Notes under the pieces: generated by a model
Seen by the model: the letters and a program-made list of their open reading frames with translations, nothing else
Databases searched by the model: none
What the model was told of the DNA's origin: nothing
Shown here: piece after piece, positions 1-9,215 of the stretch
Numbering within the stretch: the first letter of the stretch is position 1
Layout: each line of letters opens with the position of its first letter
Program-made: the position numbers and the translations under genes
NCBI RefSeq assembly: GCF_003326755.1
Contig: NZ_JPWH01000030.1
Span: 1 to 52,039 of the forward strand
Reading direction: 5' to 3'
Length of the DNA stretch: 52,039 bases
From: Thalassospira profundimaris
Lineage (GTDB): Bacteria; Pseudomonadota; Alphaproteobacteria; Rhodospirillales; Thalassospiraceae

Positions 1-26
1 ATCAGTTAAAGGTTAATGAGTTCTGA

Positions 27-1265
27 CCCTATAACGAACAGAAAACATCCACCTCTGTCAGTTCGGACCGCAGCATTCGCAAAACCGACCTGTCGGTCAG
101 CTGGAATGTGCTGGATTTTGCCATTGGCTATATGCGCGCCCACCAGCAGGCCGATATGGCCCTGATCGTGGCCGAACGTCGCCGGCAGGTTATTCACAGT
201 GTGGTCAATGAAACCCGTGCCGCCTATTGGCGTGCCGTGGCGGCGGATCGGGCGCTCAAAAGTTTTGATCAGGTGCTTGATCGCGTGCGCGGGGCGCTTG
301 GCCGGTCGCAAAAGCAGATCGACGAAGGCATTGGCGGGCAGCTTGAGGCTCTGAGCTATCAGGAAGATCTGCTGGTTACACTGCGCGAGCTTGAAACCCG
401 TCGCCGGCAATTGATCGAGGCGCGGACCGAACTGGCCGTTCTGATGAATATTCATCCGGACAGCGATTTTACCCTGGTGGACAGTGCCACCGAGGCCCAT
501 CCGCTGCCCGCCATTGCCATGAGTTCGGACCAGCTTGAGCTTGAAGCCCTGCATAATCGCTCCGAGTTGCGTTCGGAGGCCTATCAGCTTCGTATCAATC
601 AGCGGGATTCAAAAATCGCCCTGATTCAGATGGTGCCGGGGTTGAATTTTTCTGCCGGGATCAATCATACCACTGACAGTTATAAGGTGAATTCGCGCTG
701 GTATGACGGGGCGCTGAACCTGTCTTGGAATTTGATGCAGGTTTTCAAGGCACCGGCCAATATGAAACTTGCCGATAGCCAGATCGAACTTTCCAAAGTG
801 CGAAGCCTGGCATTGAGCATGGCGGTGATCAGCCAGGTCAATATTGCGCAATTGCGTTATCATCATGCGCTGGATGATTTCAAACTGGCCGACCGGATTT
901 CCGGTGTCCAGGACCGGATCGTGAATAGTATGCAGGCGCAGCGTTCGGCCAATACGGTTGGTGAAAGTGATGCGATCCGTGCTGAAGTGCGTTCTTTGCT
1001 GTCCGGCTTGCAACGCGATATGGCCTATGCCGATTTGCAGGCTGCTTATGGGCAGGTTTTTGCCTCGATCGGGGTGGATCCCTTACCCAGGGATGTGGCC
1101 GATGATTCGGTTGACAGCATTGCACAGGCCATTCACACCGTTATGAGACAGTGGCAGAACGGCGAATATGATGCCCGGGGCATTGCGGTTGCTGACGACG
1201 TGCAACAACAGCCAGCAGAACAGCAAACCGTCATGACCGGAACGGATAAACAGGCGATGCAATGA
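27..1265 (+). CDS. TolC-family outer-membrane efflux protein, 5'-truncated
   Basis: C-terminal part of an outer-membrane factor of the TolC type, the exit duct of a tripartite exporter. The frame is open from base 27, and the first possible start in it is a GTG at 108. The sequence already looks like the inside of a TolC repeat (a DLSVSWNVLDF stretch typical of this subfamily, then long amphipathic helices), so about 100 residues including the signal peptide are missing. An in-frame TGA lies at 24-26, so the gene cannot simply run off the window edge in this frame. The 3' end overlaps the next gene by 4 bp (ATGA), which shows translational coupling with the adaptor genes. The family call is good. 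Whether a functional gene lies upstream, or the copy is broken by an insertion or frameshift, cannot be decided here. Confidence 0.75.
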   Translation, partial: PYNEQKTSTSVSSDRSIRKTDLSVSWNVLDFAIGYMRAHQQADMALIVAERRRQVIHSVVNETRAAYWRAVAADRALKSFDQVLDRVRGALGRSQKQIDEGIGGQLEALSYQEDLLVTLRELETRRRQLIEARTELAVLMNIHPDSDFTLVDSATEAHPLPAIAMSSDQLELEALHNRSELRSEAYQLRINQRDSKIALIQMVPGLNFSAGINHTTDSYKVNSRWYDGALNLSWNLMQVFKAPANMKLADSQIELSKVRSLALSMAVISQVNIAQLRYHHALDDFKLADRISGVQDRIVNSMQAQRSANTVGESDAIRAEVRSLLSGLQRDMAYADLQAAYGQVFASIGVDPLPRDVADDSVDSIAQAIHTVMRQWQNGEYDARGIAVADDVQQQPAEQQTVMTGTDKQAMQ

Positions 1266-2176
1266 TTTTTGCCCGACATATGGCCCCGCCGAGAGGCAAA
1301 TTGTCCGGCCTTTTAAAGGTGATCCGGCGGGTATGTGGTGTAATGGTAATGGGTGGCTTTATGCTGCCCATTGCCGTGCTTGCCCAACAGAATGATCCCT
1401 ATGGCGGTGGTGCTGCCGTTCCGTCTGCATCCGGGGCGTCAGGCACGGGTGATTCTGGTGGCAATAGTGCCTCTTATGGGGGGGATGCCATGTCGCAAGC
1501 GGGCGATGACATGTCATCGGCACGGGCCTTGGTGGCGACGCGCAACCGTGCCGTATTATCGGCCGAGATTTCCGCCCGTATTGCCGACATGCCCAAGCGC
1601 CCCGGCGAACGGTTTGCCAAGGGCGATGTTCTGGTTGTGTTTGACTGCGCGGCCTATCGTGCGCAGCGGGCTGCCGTGGCCGCCGATTTGCGCCAGGCCG
1701 ATGCGCAATATAAGGCGCAAAAACGCCTGGCGGAGCTGCGCACCGTGGGCGAACTGGATGTGGTGATGGCACAGGCGGCAATGGAAAGCGTCAAGGCGCA
1801 ATTGCAGTTGCAGGATGTGTATCTGAACCGCTGTAAAATTACCGCCCCCTATGAAGGGGCGGTGGTTGATTGGCAAAGCCAGCCCTATCAAACGGCGACA
1901 CCGGGCGATCAGTTGATCGATATTGTCGGTTCGGGGGATTTGGAACTGGAATTGATTGTGCCGTCGCAATGGCTTGGCTGGCTTTCGGTTGGTCAGGGGG
2001 TCATGGCCCATATCGATGAAACCGATAAAGATGTTCGGGCAAAGGTCGCCCGCATTGGTGCCCGGATTGATCCGGTCAGCCAAACGGTGAAAATATATGC
2101 GGCCCTGGAAAGCTCAAAGGGTCTTCTGCCCGGTATGAGCGGCCGGGCCGTGATGGATGGCAGGCCGGATCACTGA
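1262..2176 (+). CDS. Periplasmic adaptor subunit (HlyD/RND-MFP family) of an efflux system
   Basis: Membrane-fusion protein expected to link an inner-membrane component to the TolC-like protein. A basic N-terminus and a hydrophobic segment (about residues 24-41, ending VLAQQ) form a signal peptide or anchor. A Gly/Ser-rich linker follows (45-80), then a biotinyl-lipoyl half-motif (RIADMPKRPGERFAKGDVLV, about 105-125), a short coiled-coil hairpin, a second lipoyl half (KITAPYEGAVVDW) and a beta-barrel domain. At 304 residues it is short for the family because the hairpin is short. Its ATG overlaps the tolC-like stop, and the next gene starts 43 bp downstream, so all four genes read as one operon. 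The transported substrate cannot be read from the sequence. Confidence 0.8.
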   Translation: MIFARHMAPPRGKLSGLLKVIRRVCGVMVMGGFMLPIAVLAQQNDPYGGGAAVPSASGASGTGDSGGNSASYGGDAMSQAGDDMSSARALVATRNRAVLSAEISARIADMPKRPGERFAKGDVLVVFDCAAYRAQRAAVAADLRQADAQYKAQKRLAELRTVGELDVVMAQAAMESVKAQLQLQDVYLNRCKITAPYEGAVVDWQSQPYQTATPGDQLIDIVGSGDLELELIVPSQWLGWLSVGQGVMAHIDETDKDVRAKVARIGARIDPVSQTVKIYAALESSKGLLPGMSGRAVMDGRPDH

Positions 2177-2219
2177 CAGATGACGGGCTGGGCAGGTTAA
2201 AGACAGGCGCGATTTCCCT

Positions 2220-3569
2220 ATGGTAGAAAACTCTGCACCATCCGAGACCCCGTGGGCACTGTTAATGGGGATCGAACGTTCAATCCGTCATGCGCCGGAT
2301 CTGGTATCGTTTCGCTTCGCCGTGGTCAGTGAACCGCGCCGTTTGATTGCCTATCAGCAGGCGGTGCTGGTGGCAAAAAACGGCGCGTCGGCTTTTCGGG
2401 TGATTTCGGTCTCGAATGTGCCAACACTGGACCGCAATGCCCCCTATATCCGTTTTGTCGAACGGGTGTTAAAGGCCCTGGGCAAACAGGACAGCCTGGA
2501 AAAGGCCAGTGTGGTGTCCGCTGCCCAACTACCGGAAAATCTGCGGGGGGACTGGCCCGAATTCTGGCCTGAAGCGGTGCTGTGGCAACCGTTAAAGGCC
2601 CCGGATGGCCGGGATATGGGCGGATTGATTTTGGTCCGCACGCACCCCTGGCAGACGGCAGAGCTGGTTTTGCTTGACCAGTTGGCCGATACGGTGGGCC
2701 ATGCGTGGCATTCGCTGCAAAAACCCTCGGCCCGGTTGCGCAAATCCCGCCCCGGGTTGCGCAAGGCTTTGGGTCTTGTTGCCGTGCTTGTTACGCTGGC
2801 GGTGTTGGCCTTTCCGGTATCTCAAAGCGTGATTGCCCCTGCCGATGTGATTGCCCATGACCCGGTCCCGGTGGCGGCACCCATTAATGGTGTGATCCGC
2901 GAGGTTAATGTGCGGCCCAATGCCGAAGTTGCGGCAGGGGATATGCTGTTTTCCTTCGAGGATGCCGAACTGCGCGCCAATTATGATGTTGCCCTGCGCT
3001 CGGTTGACGAGGCCCGGGCCGAACTGCGCCGTGCCGCGCAGCAGGCCTTTGGCGATGCCAAGGGGCGGGCCGAAGTCGCGCTGAGGCAGGCGCGCTTGGC
3101 CCTGCGTGAGGAACAGGCGCAATATGCCGCCTATCAGCTATCCCAGGTGGAGGTGCGTGCGCCCATAGACGGCATTGCCGTGTTTGGCGACCCCAACCGC
3201 TGGCGTGGGCGCCCGGTTTCAACTGGCGAACAGGTGATGTCGCTGGCCCGGCCTGATCAGGCGGAACTGGCAATTTTTATTCCGGTTTCCGATGCCATCA
3301 ATCTGGAACCCGGTGCGGAAGTGCGGCTGTTTCTCGATGTGGATCCGCTTCATTCCATTCCGGCGGCGCTGGAACTGTCATCCTATCAACCTGTTAAAAC
3401 GGCTGATGGCGTTTTGGCCTATCGTGCCATTGCCCGTTTTGCCGACGAAACCGCGCCGCCGCGCATTGGCCTGAAGGGCTCGGCCAAGCTGTTGGGCGAC
3501 AAGGTGCCGCTGGTGCTGTTTTTACTGCGCCGTCCCCTTGTTGCGTTGCGCCAGAAAATCGGGTGGTAG
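2220..3569 (+). CDS. HlyD-family adaptor with N-terminal cytoplasmic GAF-like region
   Basis: 449-residue protein in two parts. Residues 1-175 have no membrane segment and look like a GAF-type sensory fold (inferred from composition and position only). A single membrane span near 182-202 (GLVAVLVTLAVLAF) leads to a periplasmic HlyD-like part with lipoyl halves (PINGVIREVNVRPNAEV; VRAPIDGIAVFGDPNRWRGR), a 60-residue coiled coil and a C-terminal beta-barrel. A second adaptor in one operon, next to an M50/HlyD hybrid, is a recurring arrangement in proteobacterial export clusters. The gap to the next gene is 3 bp. The role is probably assembly of an export channel; the cytoplasmic domain may sense or recruit cargo. 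Confidence 0.75.
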   Translation: MVENSAPSETPWALLMGIERSIRHAPDLVSFRFAVVSEPRRLIAYQQAVLVAKNGASAFRVISVSNVPTLDRNAPYIRFVERVLKALGKQDSLEKASVVSAAQLPENLRGDWPEFWPEAVLWQPLKAPDGRDMGGLILVRTHPWQTAELVLLDQLADTVGHAWHSLQKPSARLRKSRPGLRKALGLVAVLVTLAVLAFPVSQSVIAPADVIAHDPVPVAAPINGVIREVNVRPNAEVAAGDMLFSFEDAELRANYDVALRSVDEARAELRRAAQQAFGDAKGRAEVALRQARLALREEQAQYAAYQLSQVEVRAPIDGIAVFGDPNRWRGRPVSTGEQVMSLARPDQAELAIFIPVSDAINLEPGAEVRLFLDVDPLHSIPAALELSSYQPVKTADGVLAYRAIARFADETAPPRIGLKGSAKLLGDKVPLVLFLLRRPLVALRQKIGW

Positions 3570-3572
3570 GCG

Positions 3573-5786
3573 ATGGTTGCGCTGGCAGGCGGGAGGGCCG
3601 CAGGGAATATGGCCGGGGACATGGCAGAAACGGGCAGGGAGGAAGATTTCCCTTTGCCGCCCCTGCGCCAGGACCTGAAATTGTTGCCTGCTGAAAATGA
3701 CGAATATGGCGCGCCGGGCTGGACCATTCATGACCCGGTGCGCAACCGTTATTTCCGCATTGGGTATGCCGCGTTTGAAATACTGCACCGCTGGTCGGCG
3801 GGCATGGCATCGGCCCTGTGCCAGCGCATTGAAAATGAAACCATCCTTACCCCCGATTTTGCCGATATTCGCAATCTGGTCACGTTTCTGCATGGTAATG
3901 GTTTGCTGATGCGGGCCGGGCCTGAAGCGATTGCCGAATTTTCCCGAATTGCCAGGGCAGGCAAACCGCCCTTCTGGAAATGGCTGGTTCATAATTATCT
4001 GTTTGTGCGTGTGCCTTTGTTCCGGCCCGACCGGTTTTTATCCCAAACCCAGTGGCTGGCCGATTTTTTTGCCTCCCGCTTTGTGACATGGCTGGTTCTG
4101 GTTGTCGGGGTGATCGGCATTATCATGACCATTCGCCAGTGGGATGCGTTTTGGGCAACCTTTATGGGTTTTGCCAATTTTCAGGGCATCGTCTGGATGG
4201 CTGTTACCTTAACGGCGGTCAAGATTTTGCATGAGCTGGGCCATGCCTATACCGCGCGGCGATATGGCTGCCGGGTGCCGACAATGGGGGTGGCGTTTTT
4301 GGTGATGTATCCGGTTTTATATACCGATACGTCCGATGCCTGGCGACTGACAAATCACCGCGAAAAATTGCGGGTGGCGGCGGCGGGGATCCGGGTGGAA
4401 CTGATGCTGGCCCTGGTGGCGACTTTTTTATGGCATGTGGTGCCTGCCGGGCCTGCCAGAAGTGCGGTATTCCTGATGGCATCCGCCACCTGGATTACGA
4501 CCCTGGTGATCAATTTAAGCCCGCTGATGCGTTTTGATGGCTATTATCTGCTGTCGGATTATTTGCGCATTCCCAATTTGCAAAATCGGGCCTTTGCCAT
4601 GACCAAATGGTCGCTAAGGCGGGTTTTATTTGCAATTGATGTGCCCGCGCCCGAACCGGCGACAGCCCATCGTCGCCGGGTTTTGATCACCTATTCCATA
4701 GCCGTGTGGATATACCGGTTTTTTCTGTTTCTTGGTATTGCCCTGGTGGTTTACCACCTGTTTTTCAAAGTGTTGGGCATTGTTTTGTTTGCAGTGGAAA
4801 TTCTGTGGTTCATTCTGCTGCCGATTGTAAACGAGATGAAAATGTGGTGGAAACTGCGTCATCGGGCGCGCTGGACGGTGGCCAATATTATTGTGATGAT
4901 GCTGTTGGCGGGCGGAATTGTGGCCCTGCTGGTGCCGTGGCGCACAACCATTGCTGCCAGTGCACAATTGCAGGCGGCCGCCGAAGCTGAAATCATCAGC
5001 CCGGCGAATGGCCGGATTAACGAGATATTTGTCACCGACGGACAGCGCGTTGCGGCGGGAGAAGTTTTACTGCGGATGCGCTCGCCCGAACTGACCAGCA
5101 AACAGCGCGATCTGGAATTGCAATTGCGCGAGGCGGAAATTGTGCTGGCCCAGTCGCGCAGCAGCAACGAATTTTTGGAAGATGTTGCCAGCCAGATGCA
5201 GGAAGTGTTGCGCCTTCAGGCCAGTCTGACGGCGATAAAGGCCCGCCAGGCGCAGCTTGATGTGCGTGCACCGATCAGTGGCACCGTGCGCGATGTGGTT
5301 GATGCGGTTTATCCGGGGACCTGGATTGCCAGCCGCAAAAATCTGATGCGAATTGTTGACCAGGCGGGGACGCGGCGTTTGGTGGGATATGTTTCGCAGC
5401 GCGATGTGATGCTGCTGCCCGAAACGGCTGCGGCGCGTTTTTATCCCGACCAGATTACCCGGCCGGTTTTGAACGTGCAAATTGACCGGGTGGACCGTTT
5501 TAATTCCCCAACGCTTGATACCCCGGCCCTGAGTGCCAGCAATGGCGGCCCGCTGGCAACCCGTCCGGACAATAATGGTGCACTTGTTCCGGATGATGCC
5601 ATTTACCGGGTTTCGGGCTATGTGACCGGGACGGAGGACATCAGGGACGGTCAGGCCCACAGGGAACCGGCAAAACTTGAAACCATTTTGCGCGGCACCC
5701 TGGAAATCGAGGCCCCGGCCCAAAGTCTTGCGGTGCGCATGTATCAGGCCGTGGTGGCGGCCCTGATCAGGGAAATGTCGTTTTAA
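3573..5786 (+). CDS. M50-type membrane metalloprotease fused to HlyD-like adaptor domain
   Basis: 737-residue polytopic membrane protein. Residues 30-115 resemble a PqqD-like peptide-binding domain (PGWTIHDPVRNRYFRIG, FLHGNGLL). The membrane core carries the zinc motif HELGH at 220-224 and the distal ligand motif NLSPLMRFDG at 314-323 (Asp322), both diagnostic of site-2/M50 proteases and intact. Further spans run to about residue 470. The C-terminal part has lipoyl halves (SPANGRINEIFVTDGQRV; VRAPISGTVRDV) around a coiled coil, as in HlyD. The family is usually annotated as putative peptide zinc metalloprotease. With TolC and two adaptors the likely job is export, perhaps with processing, of a peptide or protein. 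No cargo gene is visible in the window. An inverted-repeat terminator follows directly. Confidence 0.82.
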   Translation: MVALAGGRAAGNMAGDMAETGREEDFPLPPLRQDLKLLPAENDEYGAPGWTIHDPVRNRYFRIGYAAFEILHRWSAGMASALCQRIENETILTPDFADIRNLVTFLHGNGLLMRAGPEAIAEFSRIARAGKPPFWKWLVHNYLFVRVPLFRPDRFLSQTQWLADFFASRFVTWLVLVVGVIGIIMTIRQWDAFWATFMGFANFQGIVWMAVTLTAVKILHELGHAYTARRYGCRVPTMGVAFLVMYPVLYTDTSDAWRLTNHREKLRVAAAGIRVELMLALVATFLWHVVPAGPARSAVFLMASATWITTLVINLSPLMRFDGYYLLSDYLRIPNLQNRAFAMTKWSLRRVLFAIDVPAPEPATAHRRRVLITYSIAVWIYRFFLFLGIALVVYHLFFKVLGIVLFAVEILWFILLPIVNEMKMWWKLRHRARWTVANIIVMMLLAGGIVALLVPWRTTIAASAQLQAAAEAEIISPANGRINEIFVTDGQRVAAGEVLLRMRSPELTSKQRDLELQLREAEIVLAQSRSSNEFLEDVASQMQEVLRLQASLTAIKARQAQLDVRAPISGTVRDVVDAVYPGTWIASRKNLMRIVDQAGTRRLVGYVSQRDVMLLPETAAARFYPDQITRPVLNVQIDRVDRFNSPTLDTPALSASNGGPLATRPDNNGALVPDDAIYRVSGYVTGTEDIRDGQAHREPAKLETILRGTLEIEAPAQSLAVRMYQAVVAALIREMSF

Positions 5787-5792
5787 AGAAAA

Positions 5793-5825
5793 GGCAGAAG
5801 GTCGGGGTGGGATCGACCTTCTGCC
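5793..5825 (+). terminator. Hairpin terminator after the export operon
   Basis: A perfect 12-bp inverted repeat (GGCAGAAGGTCG / CGACCTTCTGCC) with a 9-nt loop begins 7 bp after the stop of the M50/HlyD gene. There is no strong T-run, so termination may be weak. No gene was recognised between here and 6084. Confidence 0.6.
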
Positions 5826-6084
5826 AGATCATGTTTGCGCCAGTAAAGGCTGCATCTCAAATTGTCTGCGGTGCAGTCGCCTGGCGGAAAGCGGGTTTTC
5901 TGCAGCAATTACGCACCCGCCGGGAGGAGGTCCGGGTCACGTTTGCGCGGAAATACCTGTTCTTGGCCCAATGACAGCTGCGGCAAGACGCGCGAGGCAT
6001 AACAGGTCGCCAGGCCTTCGGCTATGCGCGTTTGGCGTACCCCCTGTTCTTGGTTCGCGAATGCTGGACCAAAGTGCCGGGGTG

Positions 6085-7032
6085 TTATGTGATCACCCGG
6101 ATGGGGGCGTTATTCAGCCAGGCCAAAACCGCCTCAACCGTCTGCCCGTAAAAGACCTGCCATGTATGACGCGTGACATAGCCCAGATGTGGGGTCAGCA
6201 GCAGGTTTTTGCATGCCCGTAACGGGTGGTCGGCAGGCAGGGGTTCTTCGTCATATACATCAATGCCGGCCCCGGCGATGGTACCGTCATTGGTCGCTTT
6301 GATCAGGTCGGGGACATTCACAATCGGCCCGCGCGATGTGTTGATCAAAAAGGCGGTTGGTTTCATTTTGGCGAAATCGGATGCGCTGATCAGGTTGATC
6401 GTGCGGTCTGACAGGCGCTGATGAATGGTGATGAAATCGCTGTTTGCCAGCAAATCATCCTTGCGGGCATAGGTGACACCCATTTCGGTACAGCGGGCCT
6501 CGGTCAGATTTTCTGACCAGGCAATCACCTTCATGCCAAAAGCCTGGGCGATGTGCGCCACTTTGCCGCCAAGGCGCCCCAACCCGATAATACCGAGTGT
6601 AGAGCCCGCCAGGTCCTGCCCCAGGCCAATTTGCCAGCCACCCTGCTTCATGGAGGTATTTTCCGGCACAATGCCGCGGGCCAGGCCCAGCATCAGGGCA
6701 AAGGTCAGTTCCGGTGTGGCGGTAGACGGGCTTTCGGTGCCGCAAACGGTGATATTGTTGCGGGCAGCACCCTTCATATCAATCGCATCATTGCGTTTGC
6801 CGGTGGTGACAATCAGTTTCAGGTTTGAAAGCCGGTCCAAAAGCGTGCCGGGAAGGGGCGTGCGCTCGCGCATGATGCACAAAACATCAAACGGCGCCAG
6901 GCGCGCTGCCAGGTCATCCTCGTTGCGGATCGTGTCGTGAAAAACGGTAATTTCCGCCTGCTTTTGCAGGGCTGACCAGTCGGCCGATTGCAGGGCAAGG
7001 TTTTGATAGTCATCAAGAATGGCGATTTTCAT
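6085..7032 (-). CDS. D-isomer-specific 2-hydroxyacid dehydrogenase family protein
   Basis: NAD(P)-dependent oxidoreductase of the D-2-hydroxyacid dehydrogenase superfamily, 315 residues (usual length 310-340). Visible are the Rossmann motif GIIGLGRLGGKVA (about 147-160), the NTSRGPIV segment with the catalytic Arg, the glutamate in DVYDEEPLP and the catalytic His in TPHLGYVTRHT. The ATG at 7032 gives a normal N-terminus (MKIAILDDYQNL). It is on the same strand as the dihydroxyacetone kinase, 153 bp downstream of it, so co-transcription is possible. The substrate is unknown; phosphoglycerate and glyoxylate/hydroxypyruvate-type acids are the usual choices in this family. Confidence 0.85.
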   Translation of the reverse strand: MKIAILDDYQNLALQSADWSALQKQAEITVFHDTIRNEDDLAARLAPFDVLCIMRERTPLPGTLLDRLSNLKLIVTTGKRNDAIDMKGAARNNITVCGTESPSTATPELTFALMLGLARGIVPENTSMKQGGWQIGLGQDLAGSTLGIIGLGRLGGKVAHIAQAFGMKVIAWSENLTEARCTEMGVTYARKDDLLANSDFITIHQRLSDRTINLISASDFAKMKPTAFLINTSRGPIVNVPDLIKATNDGTIAGAGIDVYDEEPLPADHPLRACKNLLLTPHLGYVTRHTWQVFYGQTVEAVLAWLNNAPIRVIT

Positions 7033-7185
7033 GGCTGATCCGCTTTATGGAATTTTTGCAAGGAACGTTCCTGCCTCTATGAACCGATGAAATCGCGCCT
7101 TTGTCACGCTTTTTTGCAATCCGCGGTTCCCTGTTTGCGGGCTCCGACATCAAGGAAATGCCGGCGCCCGTGATGTATTGCGCGA

Positions 7186-8883
7186 TTACAGGTTATCGGC
7201 AATTTCCTGCATCCAGATGGCAATGGCAATCGCCCCGCCATCGGGCACGCCAACGGCACGTTCGCCAAGGTAACTTGCGCGGCCCAGTTCCGGTTTCATT
7301 TCGGCGGTGCCATCCGCCCCTTTGCGCGCCGCATCGCAGGCTGCCTGCCAGGCTTCTTTGCCGGATTTTCCGGCTTTGGCTGCCTCATCAAAGGCCCGCG
7401 CCGCAGGAAGCAGCGCATCTAGCATGGTGCGGTCGCCTTCTTTGGCTCCGCCCAGTTCGGCAATCGCGTTGGCCCCGATGTCAAAGGCTTCGGCCCATTC
7501 CCTGGGGCCGGGATTGTCACATTCCTGCAAATGCCGCCCGGCACGGATCAGGGCATTGGCATAAAACGGGCCGGAACTGCCCGCAATTGCCTTGCGCAGC
7601 GCATTGCCCGTGGCAATCAGCGCGGTGGCCGGGGTGGCCCAGGCTTTGGCAGGCAAATCCAGCATGGCATCGGCACCGCGCTCCAGGCTGGCCCCAAGGT
7701 CGCCATCCCCCGCCTTTGTGTCCAGGTCGGTCAGATGCGGTTCCTCATCTTTGATTTTTTGCGCCACAGCGCGACCGATTTTCTCGATTTTTTCCGCCAG
7801 CGGACCGGCTTCGGGATAGTTGATTTCGTCACTGCTGCCTTTGGGGTCGGCGATTTCGCGCCGTTTGTGGCTGATACGACCGGAACCGGGCCAGGCCCGG
7901 GCCGATGTTTCGGCATCCAGCAACGCGCACCGTTCATCATCGAGTTTTAATAGCGAGAGCGAACAGCCTGGCATATCGAGCGCGCTTAACAGGGTGCCGC
8001 ACCAGATCCGCTCGATGGTGATATTCTGGTCGCGCAAATAATTAACTGCGCCGCGCGTCATGATCGACAGCTCCAGTGCCGATGTTGCCCCCAGCCCGTT
8101 GACCAGAAGGGCCACGCGGTCTGATGTGGTGATGTTGCGATCATCAATGATGGTTTTGAGGATGGTTTTGCAAAGGTCGTCTGCCGGGGCGATTTCGCGG
8201 CGTTCCACGCCCTTTTCGCCATGAATGCCAAGGCCCAGTTCGATTTCGTCGCTTTCAAGCTCAAAGCCCGGTCCCTTTGCACCGGGCAGGGTGCAGGCTC
8301 CCAGCGCAACTCCCATCGATCCCAGCGCGCCTGCCGCCTTGCGGGCAATCTCTGCGACGTCGGAAAGGGATTTGCCCTTTGCGGCTGCGGCACCGGCAAT
8401 TTTGTGGATCAAAACGGTTCCGGCAATGCCGCGCCGGCGCTCTTCGCTGACGGTTTCACGCAGCGACACATCATCGGCAACAACGACAATTTCAACCGGA
8501 ATACCCTCTGTCTGGGCCAGTTCGGCCGCCAGACCAAAATTAAGCCGGTCGCCAGTATAGTTTTTAACCACCAAGACCGCCCCGGCGGGCCCGGCACAGG
8601 CACGAATGGCATGTAATACCGCATCGGTCGAGGGGGAGGTAAAAATATCCCCCGCCACGGCAGCACTTAACATGCCCTTGCCGACATATCCGGCATGGGC
8701 CGGTTCGTGCCCGCTGCCTCCCCCGGAAATAACCGCGACAGGGCGCTTTTCCGCCTCCGGCAGATCGGCCAGCAGGGCGACATTGGCATGTTCCAGCAAT
8801 GCCAGTTCATCCGAACTGTCCACCACCCCTTCGAGCATCTCGCGAACAACATTCTTCGGGTTATTGATCAGCTTCTTGGACAT
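7186..8883 (-). CDS. dhaKL: Dihydroxyacetone kinase, DhaK-DhaL fusion (ATP type)
   Basis: Single-chain kinase that phosphorylates dihydroxyacetone (and often glyceraldehyde) with ATP, giving DHAP for glycolysis. The N-terminal Dak1 domain (1-330) has the substrate loop GGGSGHEPAHAG (54-65) and the substrate-binding His221 in GIHGE. The C-terminal Dak2/DhaL domain (about 360-565) has the Mg-ATP motif TKAGDGDLGASLERG and the glycine-rich SGGS-like SSGPFYANAL. Length 565 matches ATP-dependent fused enzymes, so no PTS DhaM partner is needed. The ATG at 8883 has a purine-rich upstream region. A decayed copy of its first about 40 codons exists at 17311-17430, which makes this locus a donor or site of past rearrangement. 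Confidence 0.92.
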   Translation of the reverse strand: MSKKLINNPKNVVREMLEGVVDSSDELALLEHANVALLADLPEAEKRPVAVISGGGSGHEPAHAGYVGKGMLSAAVAGDIFTSPSTDAVLHAIRACAGPAGAVLVVKNYTGDRLNFGLAAELAQTEGIPVEIVVVADDVSLRETVSEERRRGIAGTVLIHKIAGAAAAKGKSLSDVAEIARKAAGALGSMGVALGACTLPGAKGPGFELESDEIELGLGIHGEKGVERREIAPADDLCKTILKTIIDDRNITTSDRVALLVNGLGATSALELSIMTRGAVNYLRDQNITIERIWCGTLLSALDMPGCSLSLLKLDDERCALLDAETSARAWPGSGRISHKRREIADPKGSSDEINYPEAGPLAEKIEKIGRAVAQKIKDEEPHLTDLDTKAGDGDLGASLERGADAMLDLPAKAWATPATALIATGNALRKAIAGSSGPFYANALIRAGRHLQECDNPGPREWAEAFDIGANAIAELGGAKEGDRTMLDALLPAARAFDEAAKAGKSGKEAWQAACDAARKGADGTAEMKPELGRASYLGERAVGVPDGGAIAIAIWMQEIADNL

Positions 8884-9215
8884 GATACCTCACCTGCCTG
8901 TGTGTGTTTCCCGTTTAAGACGTTCTTGTACCGAACTTAATCCGTAAATGGCAGATGACCAGTGGGGATATGGACAGTCTCTCCCATCCGGGCGCTTTTT
9001 GCGGGGTGAGAGCAGCGGTTTTCAGGCCGCGTTCGATTGTATGGAAGGTGTCTGCGAAGCCGAAATTGTGTCCGTCGAACCGTTCTCCAACCAGGAGTGT
9101 TTTGTTATAAGTTATTGACTACGCTTACATATCAGCGTTGCAGAATAAAAACTGTACGCGTGCCGACGATACGTCCATAACACCACGAATGGATGCACAT
9201 GAGAGTTTTTAAAAA
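8884..9215. other. Gene-free divergent spacer between dhaKL and a small membrane-protein gene
   Basis: 332 bp without a convincing ORF. It must hold the promoter of dhaKL (minus strand) and that of the plus-strand small gene. I see no strong inverted repeat or clear sigma70 pair. In the decayed copy at 17.4 kb this entire spacer is missing, so the two flanks are directly joined there. Confidence 0.6.

Noticed and set aside
5826..6222. Small plus-strand frame at 5971-6222
   Set aside because: It overlaps the end of the dehydrogenase gene in antisense, and its N-terminal half shows no conserved pattern.
7101..7754. 217-codon plus-strand frame over the dhaKL 3' end
   Set aside because: Arg/Pro/Trp-rich product antisense to the conserved DhaL domain.
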